Shown piece by piece: positions 55,532 to 64,000 of a stretch of 64,000 nucleotides of DNA; positions within the stretch are counted from its first letter, which is position 1, and each line of letters begins with the position of its first letter. Source of the stretch: Protonemura montana. Lineage: Eukaryota > Arthropoda > Insecta > Plecoptera > Nemouridae. The notes below the pieces were generated by a model. That model did no database searches and had not been told where the DNA came from. It saw only the letters and a program-made list of their open reading frames with translations. Location: contig OX387611.1 of the NCBI GenBank assembly GCA_947568835.1, forward strand, positions 7,382,001-7,446,000, in the 5' to 3' direction. A program made the translations under genes and the position numbers.

Positions 55532-56099
55532 TTTTTTTTATTTTTTCGAAATTTTGAAGATAATCATCTGCCTGTGATAAGAGAAGTGAGCGAAGGTAAT
55601 ACTTTAATAAGCAACATTTTTAGTTAATTTTGACAATTAGCAAAAAAATTAAAATAAACCTTTTATCTGTAATTTAGCACTAAATGTTACTCTATGCCAG
55701 AAATCTTTTGATTAAATTAGCTTCATTAGAGGTAGGATATAATATTTGTAGTGATTTTGTGTGATTTTAGACCGTTTCCATGTTTGTTTGACAGTGTTTA
55801 TTTCACAAAAATAATCTTGTCTCTCAGCAAGCATGTCCTTTCATAAGCCGCTTATTACATTAGTAAGTTTTCCTAAATACGCTTAACGGGTTTCAATCTG
55901 GTTTCAAATTACAAGATTTTTTTTTTTTAAACACAATTCGTTCACAAATGATACTTTTACCTCTTAACCAATTTCTACATTTTTTTTATTTTTTAGCTTT
56001 ACTATTTTTATTTACCATTTTGAGAACCGGAAATCAACTTATATCTAGCATCTTTATTTATGTATTTCTTTTCTTTAAGTCAATAAAAATAAACTTCTC
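55532..56099. other. unique AT-rich sequence
   Basis: No gene or repeat is recognised. Confidence 0.45.
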
Positions 56100-56320
56100 C
56101 GGAATGGGTCCCCAACCGGGATCTCTATCTGTTCAGGTGTTGCTCTGATCATTTTAGCTAATTAGACAAAGCGTTTTGAGAGGATTTTTGTGTATTTGAT
56201 GAGAATGACGGATCTTCAAGGAGTAGAAACAAGAGGCTGTGAATACTCACAGTCACTCTAATTCTAGTGACGCTATATCACGTCACAACCTGTCAAACTC
56301 GAGTAACATTAATTTGAAGT
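56100..56320 (-). mobile_element. tRNA-derived element, older copy
   Basis: A degraded tRNA-like module (56103-56167, minus strand) is followed by AGGATTTTTGTGTATTTGAT, GAGAATGACGGATCTTCAAG, GAATACTCACAGTCACTCTA and TCTAGTGACG, collinear with 20066-20240. Confidence 0.75.
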
Positions 56321-57507
56321 TAGATACGTTTCTTGCTTTAAAATATTATTGAAATAATTGTGTGGTATTTGTTTTGCTATGGATACAAACAATCTCACAG
56401 AAACTATATAAAGCCAACGTTAAATTTCAACTTTTAAACAGCACAGTCGAATCGCATCGCCACAGTCTAAAGCCGTCACAGAATCGTTTACAACTTCGCT
56501 CTCGTTCGAAAATTTCAATACACCTCATTACTAAAAACCCTCTACTCATTTCCCTACAAACAAAATTCTAAAAGCTGTACCGTCCACTCAATAATGTCCA
56601 TCCACCATACATCCCCGCAATCCGTCCCGGCTTAGCAATCACCCCAAACCCCCTCGCACCCCCCCCCCCCCCCCCCCCCCCAACCACATCATCCATTGTC
56701 TTATATTGATCTCAACTAGTCTCCTTCTATCCTACTAACTCACAATACCAAACTACCTCACTCTCTCACTTTACATGCAACTAACTCACATAATATAATC
56801 TGTCATCTGAAGTCGCTCATCTTGTGTGGACAAAATCTCCACATCTCACTCGCTACCACGCGACAACGTCACTGGTCCCGTCTCGCTCCATCACATTAAA
56901 ACAAGTCGGCGTGGACCATATTTCACATCTCACTCTAGCTAGTTTGGTTCATCCATCAAGTTGTCTCGCTCGTGCTCACGTCCTATATCGTCAAGCCCTT
57001 TAGAGGATTAAAATAGATCCAGGGTTTATTAGGTTTAAATCGTTTTGCCGCTACAGAAAAGGGTTTTAGAACCCCACGGTTCGAAGGGAAAATATAGACG
57101 ATGTGAGAAGCAGGGTGGTTCGGGTGGGTCGGATGGGATACTTTTACGGTCTGAGAATGAAAATGTGCTCGGCCGAGGTTTTGGGTAGGCTCCGAAATTA
57201 ATCTCGATTTTCAGGTCTTCATTTTCGGGGGCGTAATTGGATCCGGAGCGTAGAAATAGTGATTGCTTCCAATGTTGCTGACCCTTGGTCTGTGCGAGAC
57301 GTAAAATTGGGACGCCTTGATCAGCACAATAAATCTCACGCGTCGGTGATTTCACTTCGTTTCACTCAAGAGAAGGTGCATGTAAAGGCATATCATAAAA
57401 GGACAAATCAGTCATGAGGAAAAAATTCAAACTTGCCTACGTAACCTTTTTCGTTCTATGCTAGTTTCTTTACCCTTCTCCTCACCAATTACCTATACCG
57501 ACCATAT
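56321..57507. other. unique sequence with poly-C tract
   Basis: No gene is recognised. A run of 23 C lies at 56659-56681 in a pyrimidine-rich stretch (56580-56780). A 106-codon minus-strand frame at 57035-57355 has a somewhat protein-like composition, but no family or signal is recognised. Confidence 0.4.
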
Positions 57508-57843
57508 AGGGGTGCTACCATGAGGCTATATACCAGTGGTATCATATAAACCCAATCTTGAGCGACACATTTCAACAATGCAAGAGTTTGTTGATTTCAG
57601 CACCACTAGCAACCGGTATTACGGATGTGCTACGACGATAGCATTATCAAGAAGGCAAATTGCGTTTCAGTTGATCATCACAGTGTAGTGAGGACAAAGC
57701 AACCAATTGCATGAAGCGTTACTGAAGCCAGAATCACTGAACATGCTGCTAATTTTAACAAAAACTATTTGTTAAAACTAGTGCTAAGGATAAATCAAGT
57801 AGACATGAGTCTAAAAACCATCATGCTGCTAATTAATACTGCC
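57508..57843 (+). mobile_element. dispersed repeat preceding an 86-bp array, interrupted by an insertion
   Basis: The copy is collinear with 52090-52345 but carries a 67-bp retroelement insertion at 57755-57821. Confidence 0.85.
57755..57821 (+). mobile_element. Penelope-like retroelement, 67-bp 3' end insertion with 13-bp TSD
   Basis: The insertion contains AACTATTTG and the family 3' end AAGTAGACATGAGTCTAAAAA-CCAT. It is flanked by the exact direct repeat CATGCTGCTAATT at 57742-57754 and 57822-57834. The uninterrupted target is seen at 52328-52340 (GTCCTAATTAATACTG context), which confirms the insertion boundaries. Confidence 0.85.
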
Positions 57844-58080
57844 GCTCTAAATCAGGGTTACTGCTTGGTGCCATGATGGTGCTAGTTAGCACGGTGCTAC
57901 TGACAGTAATACCAGGGTTACGAATCACCACTCTGGGTTGGGGTTACTGCTTGGTGCTATGATGGTGCTAGTTAGCACGGTGCTACTGACAGTAATACCA
58001 GGGTTACGAATCACCGCTCTGGGTTGGGGTTACTGCTTGGTGCTATGGTGGTGATAGTTAGCTCGGTGCCACTGACAAGT
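57844..58080 (+). repeat. 86-bp tandem repeat, about 2.8 copies
   Basis: This is the same unit as 52346-52690 with more substitutions (CTCTGGGTTGGGGTTACTGC). The last copy is cut at GACAAGTTTATCAGGG. Confidence 0.93.
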
Positions 58081-58171
58081 TTATCAGGGAAACTAAATTT
58101 CCACTAAAAGGGCTAGACCACAAACAAAATAAACCAGTGGCTAACACAGAACGTAAACTCACATGTTGGGA

Positions 58172-58905
58172 AAAAGGGAGGTCGAAGACCCCACTGGTCC
58201 ACGGGATGCGCTATCCACGCAAGAGTAGACAGACCAGTGGGTTACACAGATAGAATAGAGGAGATCGAAGACCACACTGGCTTGGAAACCAGTCCACGGG
58301 ATGCGCTATCCACGCAAGTGTGTACAGACCAGTGGGTTACACAGATAGAATAGAGGAGATCGAAGACCACACTGGCTTGGAAACCAGTCCACGGGATGCG
58401 CTATCCATGCAAGGGTGTACAGACCAGTGGGTTACACAGGTAGAATAGGGGAGATCGAAGACCCCACTGGCTTGGAAACCAGTCCACGGGATGCGCTATC
58501 CACGCAAGTGTGTACAGACCAGTGGGTTACACAGATAGAATAGAGGAGATCGAAGACCACACTGGCTTGGAAACCAGTCCACGGGATGCGCTATCCATGC
58601 AAGGGTGTACAGACCAGTGGGTTACACAGGTAGAATAGGGGAGATCGAAGACCCCACTGGCTTGGAAACCAGTCCACGGGATGCGCTATCCCTGCAAGTG
58701 TGTACAGACCAGTGGGTTACACGGGTATAATAGTGGAGATCGAAGACCACACTGGCTTAAAAACCAGTTCACGGGATGCGCTATCCCTGCAAGTGTGTAC
58801 AGACCAGTGGGTTACACGGGTAGAATAGTGGAGATCGAAGACCACGCTGGCTTAAAAACCAGTCCACGGGATGCGCTATCCACGCAAGTATGTTCAGACC
58901 AGTTG
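58172..58905 (-). repeat. 95-bp tandem repeat, about 7.7 copies, inverted relative to 21345
   Basis: The unit is the reverse complement of that at 21345-21866: CACGCAAGTGTGTACAGACC, AGTGGGTTACACAGATAGAA, GAGATCGAAGACCACACTGG, CTTGGAAACCAGTCCACGGG, ATGCGCTATC. Two unit types alternate (ACAGATAGAATAGAGG with ACCACACTGG versus ACAGGTAGAATAGGGG with ACCCCACTGG) across 58311-58690, giving a 190-bp higher-order period. A third type (ACGGGTAGAATAGTGG, CTTAAAAACC) ends the array. Confidence 0.96.
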
Positions 58906-59689
58906 GTAAGTCCCTGGTAGTGTTCATCAACCAAGCCATAGATGCTATCATGTAACACAACCACTAACACCTGTTTATGGTCTATTCAGAATTCCATTAA
59001 AAATAGCGCCCCATAATTCTCTTGTCCTCTGTATTGACGATAAAAATCATTAATGGTTACGATTCCTCATAATGTTTCCGATGGTTAACATTTTCAATCA
59101 TAAAAAATGGAATAGACGACAGGCCTCATTTCTTTTAATTATTGCGAAAATTACACAATAAAATCTAAAAGAGCAACTAAGTTTTCAGAAAAGTGAGGAG
59201 TATGGAGTTCTTTAATTTTTAATAGCAAAAAAAAACATTTCAGCTTAAAGTAACATTTTTTAACGAATTATGCATTTAAACCGTTTTTGCCCTTACTTCT
59301 AGGTTTGATTTCAGTTCAGTCACAAGTTCTGTTCAGAAATCTTGAAGAAAAGTTCAGTGCAAATATGAAATTATTAGATAACTTGTAAATAGCACTTATT
59401 GTATAAGACAAAACTGCAAAATGTTTTTATAAATAGCGACCACCACGCCAATATCAGTGACATCTGTAATACAGTATTTCTGGGTCGATTAAATGTGAGC
59501 GAGACAGGAAATAGGTCCAAACGAACCGGGATGAGAACCTGGAACCTTCCAATCACCAGCCGGGTACTCTCTTCTAGCATCTTCGAGGTGCAAAGTACTC
59601 GTCAATGTACGAGTTACATTGGCAATAAACCTCAACGAATTTAAAATTCAGAAAAAATTCAAATATTTCCAAACCCAAAAACCAAGCTG
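58906..59689. other. unique sequence with a tRNA-like fragment
   Basis: On the minus strand 59536-59580 reads GTACCCGGCTGGTGATTGGA then AGGTTCCAGGTTCTCATCCC. This resembles the anticodon-side and B-box half of tRNA-derived repeats. Only this part is recognisable, and the rest shows no gene. Confidence 0.3.
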
Positions 59690-59960
59690 TCAAAACTCGT
59701 CTCCAAAAATGACGTCAAAACCAGCCCGCTTCCAACCGTAGGTATTCAAGCGACGCCACGACCGCGCCCTGTAGCGACACCGCCTCTCACCCAGAGAGAA
59801 GTAGGGAGAGCTGGAGCGCGTCCCGGCAGCGCTGGCTTGTTACCTTAGCAACCCACGGGATTGCCGGGACGCCAGGGATAGGCCAGGGCGGTTGTTAGGG
59901 ACGCGTCGTCTGGTCGCCATGCACTGGGGACGGGGACGGGGACGGGGACGGCAGAAAGAC
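59690..59960. promoter_or_regulatory. GC/CpG-rich block with X-box and G-quadruplex motif
   Basis: This is the most GC- and CpG-rich non-repetitive stretch of the window. It contains GTTACCTTAGCAAC (59839-59852), which fits the RFX X-box pattern RYYNYY-N(1-3)-RRNRAC, and four GGGG runs separated by AC (59926-59947), a classical G-quadruplex motif. Such a block could be a promoter or first-exon region. RFX sites are typical of ciliary genes in animals. No open frame or transcript signal confirms this. Confidence 0.35.
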
Positions 59961-61258
59961 TAATGATTTTATGTGTCTGTTAGGAATGGCAGGAAGCGAC
60001 GTGGTTGGCGTTTGGTTGGATTGCTTTCTTGGTATAGGTTAGTGATGTCGGTGAAAGTAACTACAGGTTTCTTTGGCGATTGGTAGCTGATTAAAAATGA
60101 CCAGTACAGGAATCACTATTAGCTGGGATGAAAATATATGCACCGTTCAGAGGAAACACCGGTCGTTTTGGATTGACATGTTAACCGTAATTTTTTTAAA
60201 TACTAGAAATCTTCTCCGATGACGTGCACCACTTTATTTTTGCCGTTAAGCTTTAGCGTGCCAGTATATTTTTTTTTTCGAGCTTTTGTAAGATTTTTAT
60301 ATATTTTTTTAATGATAAAATATGTATTTTGAAATTGTGCTACTGCTAACCTAACTTAAATTTCTTTCCTGAGTTGATAGTAATTTTGGTAACGATCCTT
60401 GTGCTGAAATTTTCTTCAACTTTAGCTGAAATTTGAATGTAACAGTTAATTTGTACTGGCCAGATAAAATGAGCAGGCCACGAGGCACGTGAAGTTTTTG
60501 TTTTTCTAGGAAGAATACCACTTTCATGTTTTAAAAGCTGTCAAGACAGAGGCTGGTATTTATTTGCTCTTCTAATTACTGATCCACTGTACCGTGATGA
60601 TCATCAAAGACACTGGACTTTCATTTGTTATGAGGCAAAAAAAAAACAGTAAAACCTGTGTGAAAAATCGAAAAAGAATTTCAAACCAAACATTTGAAAA
60701 CTTTGTGCTTTTTTAATGTCATGAACCAAATGTTATGAAATATCCTAGTTTTTTTTTTAAACTGGTGTAACACGAATATGTTTAACTTGGTGAGTTATTT
60801 TTTTTCCTGATTTTTGGCTGCGTTTCAGTAACGATTAGCGCAATTTTTCCATTTTCCACTGTACATTCTATGAGAAAAAATACTAACTAGAAGCAATAGA
60901 AGCAAGAATAATAACAATATAATATAAAAATATATTAATTAATAATAAATATATATATGTAAATGTATTTAAAAGAAAAAAAATAACCAGGATTGTTTAT
61001 AAAAAAATGAATTCGTATCAATTTCCAAGGCCTTATTTAGGAAGAAACAGCATCTATATAAACTAAAAAAAAACACAGTTGAAATTGTGAGGTAAGGTAA
61101 AATGAAATTTGATGAATTTTGAGCAACGGTTAGCCTGTCGTTAAGTAAGCCCAACCTGACAATGAAAAAAATCATTCGTTTAAGGTAAGGTGCAACATTT
61201 GTGCAAAATTAATATCTTTTATTTTTTCAATCTGTTTCACGGTCTGGCTAACTTAACA
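59961..61258. other. unique AT-rich sequence
   Basis: No gene is recognised. Positions 60890-60970 are almost pure A/T. Confidence 0.45.
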
Positions 61259-61708
61259 GAACCAAAAAACCGAATGGTTTGGCTTTTAGGTAACACCGTT
61301 TCTCTTGAGATCACCGTAGTTAAGCAACACTGCGCTGGGTCAAGTATTGGATGAGTGACCATCATACACATGACCAGTTCTGTTCGGGAGAGAGGTTAGG
61401 AGTGATGAAAGTTAGTGCAGCAACTTCACTCGCCTTGCTTATCAACCTCTCGACAGCATGCATTTGTGGAGGAATTCTGTTGTTCGCGTTGTACCGTCCT
61501 TCGGAAGGGACGTGAAGCCGGTGGTCCCTTTGGTGCTCTTCGACATGAGTATGCAACGTGCTGGCACCGGGTTTCTCCTCTTACTTTCTTGACTAGGTTA
61601 GGTTCATCATCATCCTCATCATCATCCAATCATTCACCGACGCCATTAGACCAGAGCTGCAGGGCCAGTTGTCAAAACAGCACGTCGTTAAATTCCACAA
61701 ATCAATCC
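61259..61708 (+). mobile_element. 5S-derived SINE, complete copy with candidate TSD
   Basis: This is the best complete copy. The head is ACCGAATGGTTTGGC, then 5S-like GAGATCACCGTAGTTAAGCA and AAGTATTGGATGAGTGACCA. The linker has CAGTTCTGTTCGGGAGAGAG and CAGCAACTTCACTCGCCTTG. The core has the hairpin CGTCCTTCGGAAGGGACG and GTGCTCTTCGACATGAG. These are followed by TAGGTTAGGTTCATCATCAT, CACCGACGCCATTAGACC, CAAAACAGCACGTCGTTAAA and an AATCAATCC tail. The direct repeat AACTTAACA at 61250-61258 and 61709-61717 is a likely target-site duplication. The 5S control region would serve as an RNA polymerase III promoter, and the 3' end probably recruits a partner LINE. Confidence 0.93.
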
Positions 61709-62995
61709 AACTTAACAAACAAGAATTTTTTTCAATATTTTTGACCAAAACTTATGAAAAAAGTACCAGATGTGTTTTATCTTTACTCTGGTTTAACCCA
61801 TAATAACCTCAAATATTTGTAATCCAAACAGCTGTTGAGAACATGATAAAAAAAAAAAAAAAAAAAAAAATGAATCCGGAATGCATAGAATTTCCTACCA
61901 TACCCAACTCTTCTCCTCTTGAATCGAGCACTAACGAAGCTACGACGAGGTACCGTCATCTCACCGACAGAATGCTCTACACACTGGCGCAGTACGACAA
62001 TAGCAGACGATTAGCTCCGACCAATTACCGTTAAACAAGTTACGTTCTGCTTAGCAACCGACGTCACGTAATCTACCATTGTTACCTCGAGTTAATCACT
62101 GCGCTGGGGCACCTTTGTTGAGTCGCTGCCATTGGGCATTTACTTTTCGCTACGGAGAGATCTTGAGAAAAGGTGGGTTAAAAGTGGAGCAGTTTTTTTT
62201 TTTATTGCGTTGAAATGTTCTCGGCTAAACGCTGTGCTAGATTCACAGTTTTAAAGCTCGGAATTTTAATTAATTGGATTTTTTTATGTGACAATTGCAT
62301 AGATGAGTTCTGGCGACCTAATTTACTCTGTATGTATTTTCCTTGGTTTGATTTATGTTAACCTATGATTCGAGTGAGAGTAAAAAAAAACTGTTATGGT
62401 GCTGTAAAATGCAGATGTTCTTATGAGTTGGCTCAAAGTTTAATTATTTCAAAAAACTGGAAAAATTGTTTGGATGAAGGTAGCAGAAATGGTAAAGACA
62501 ACATTTTTCCATAAGAAAAAAGGGTTATTTTTATCTTATTTTATCCATCTAGCACACAGAATAAAAATCAAGTCCTCTGAACGCCACCCGCAGAACAAGA
62601 CGATCATGGCACCTCCACCGAGGTCTACGCATTACTGAAAGTACCAGTTTCAAAAAATTCAGTAAACATTTCGCTGCAGTAGCTCTTACGGGAAAAACGA
62701 GCTTAAAAACGAGGCTTTAAAATTGGTGGTTAAGATATCAAAATCAATAATATTAAAAAAAGTTTTAAAAAATTTCAATTTATTTTATTTTATTCTTTTT
62801 ATTGTGTGATATCAGATTAAAATATTAAACGAAACGTAAAATAAACTAAATTGCAAGTGTCACATTGACTGATAAGCGTACTTGCAAAGAATAGAACCTA
62901 AAAAACGTAAAAACTAGACTTGAAAAAAGTTTTTAAAATGTTGGCAAAAATTGAATGATTTGTGGTGTAAATAGAGTTGCTGTTTTCAAAATATA
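61709..62995. other. unique sequence
   Basis: No gene is recognised. A 23-nt A run lies at 61848-61870, followed by a less A/T-rich patch (61870-62160) with a 63-codon frame that includes the A run as lysines. It matches no family I know. Positions 62740-62960 are strongly A/T-rich. Confidence 0.4.
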
Positions 62996-63268
62996 CTTTG
63001 TGGCACTGGTCAAATGGCATCATTAAATGAGTGGGTGATGATGAGAATGATGATAAACCTTACCTAATTTACAAAGGAGAACGGTTAATCCGGTGCCGGC
63101 ACCTAGTTGCGGAGCACCCATAGGATCACCGGCTAGGCGTCTTCAACATCTCTTCCAAACAAAACTGGTCATATTTATTTTAAACCCACCCAATGCTCGA
63201 CACAGCGCAGTGTAGCTTACTTTGGTGATTTCTCGAGAACCGGTGTTACCAACACGACAAAGCGTTAG
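62996..63268 (-). mobile_element. 5S-derived SINE with internal deletion
   Basis: On the minus strand the complete 5' start (CGTGTTGGTAACACCGGTTC, GAGAAATCACCAAAGTAAGC) and part of the linker join directly to the distal core (GGTGATCCTATGGGTGCTCC) and the 3' part. The region with the hairpin and CATGGATTTGTGGAGG is deleted. Confidence 0.88.
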
Positions 63269-63954
63269 GAAAAAACATTAATGACAACCTGAGTAACACG
63301 TTGGTAGCATTGTCACTTTAAGCACTTTAAGCACCAGAATCCAATTCCTGTTAATTTATACCCCATTGTTTATGCAGAAAGATAAACAATGCATCGCGTA
63401 GCTCAACACAAAAATAAATTATGTACGAGATACGAAAAGTAACTTTAGACATAAACATGTCAAAATTAGTACAAACCCGATTTCGATACCTAACTAAAAA
63501 AAAAAACCGGCAATAGACCAGAAATTACTACGACCTAACTGGGAAGTTTTGAAGGGTAGTAAATCACTCTCTATCGAATATATTTGTCCCCCGCCTCTTT
63601 TACCCCCCCCCCCCCCCCCCCTCGCAACTGTCAACTGTCATTTGAAAGCATAGATACGGTTCAATCCGTAACGCCCGCTGGATGAGTTGCTCGAAATTAC
63701 ACTCACTCGAAATCAACCTGCACCGTTCTTGTACCGTTTCTTTTTCTCACTGCTGTCCGTGAGTATTTAGTGAAATTTCTGCTACGTTGACGTCACACGT
63801 AGAGTGTCGTTAAGATTTTCTAACGTAATCAAGGTTTTGTTTGATATTCGTAGCTGAAAACATGATTTTTTATTTTATTTTTATTCGAAATAATTTTGAC
63901 GAATTATGTGTTGTACCTACTTGATCAGATAAAACTAACTTTCAGTGTATTAAA
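63269..63954. other. unique AT-rich sequence with poly-C tract
   Basis: No gene is recognised. A run of 19 C lies at 63603-63621. Confidence 0.45.
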
Positions 63955-64000
63955 TGTGGTATTTAACGACGCACTGTTTTGACATCGGGCCATGCGGCAC
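63955..64000 (-). mobile_element. 5S-derived SINE, 3' end running off the window
   Basis: GTGGTATTTAACGACGCACT followed by GTTTTGACATCGGGCCATGC is the family 3' end on the minus strand. The rest of the copy would lie beyond position 64000. Confidence 0.85.

Noticed and set aside
57035-57355. 106-codon minus-strand frame with protein-like composition
   Set aside because: Longest frame outside arrays in this part, but no recognised domain, splice signals or neighbouring exons. It stays a low-priority candidate.

Overview
The window looks like a piece of an arthropod, most likely insect, nuclear genome. It is AT-rich and full of homopolymer runs. It has no long open reading frame outside tandem repeats, no bacterial gene structure and no rRNA or intact tRNA gene. 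It holds many short interspersed elements with internal RNA polymerase III promoter relics (5S rRNA-like and tRNA-like), and one short degenerate run of the insect-type telomeric pentamer CCTAA. The species cannot be named from sequence alone. I found no protein-coding gene I would defend. Two short stretches on the minus strand (9145-9217 and 47105-47185) have exon-like splice contexts and are listed at low confidence, so the window may be intronic or intergenic.

What fills the window is repeats. By my count eleven tandem arrays belonging to seven unrelated unit families cover about 7.3 kb (about 11%): a 43-bp unit (arrays at 3341, 14251, 31495 and 43309, plus a minimal copy at 49079), a 54-bp unit (6766, 49795), a 114-bp unit (18560), a 95-bp unit (21345 and, inverted, 58172), a 26-bp unit (23185), a 41-bp unit (37451) and an 86-bp unit (52346, 57844). 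Two of these families can be traced to dispersed elements in the same window. The 43-bp unit sits inside an element with conserved flanks on both sides, and the 86-bp arrays form the tail of a repeat that also occurs at 30333 without an array.

Dispersed repeats form the second layer. (1) A SINE of about 450 bp whose head is clearly derived from 5S rRNA is present in about 20 full, partial or nested copies. It has a conserved hairpin-forming core, an ATC-rich stretch and an (AATC)n tail. Two copies share an internal 91-bp tandem duplication of the 5S-derived head. (2) A tRNA-derived repeat occurs at 19755, 33483, 33743, 38388 and 56100, in places as long inverted repeats. (3) A roughly 270-bp repeat in five copies carries, in at least three, a sequence resembling the insect CTCF site. 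(4) A retroelement with a constant 3' end, variable 5' truncation, two visible target-site duplications and a hammerhead-like core next to the fully extended copy suggests a Penelope-like family. (5) Three short loci look like LTR end/primer-binding-site junctions.

The remaining unique sequence is mostly AT-rich. The standout is a GC-rich, CpG-rich block at 59690-59960 with a palindromic RFX-type X-box and a four-run G-quadruplex motif, the best promoter candidate here. Other moderately GC-rich unique islands (1140-1640, 5290-5530, 9464-9840, 11400-11700, 29690-29830, 38040-38115, 61870-62160) could be regulatory or exonic, but I cannot show it.
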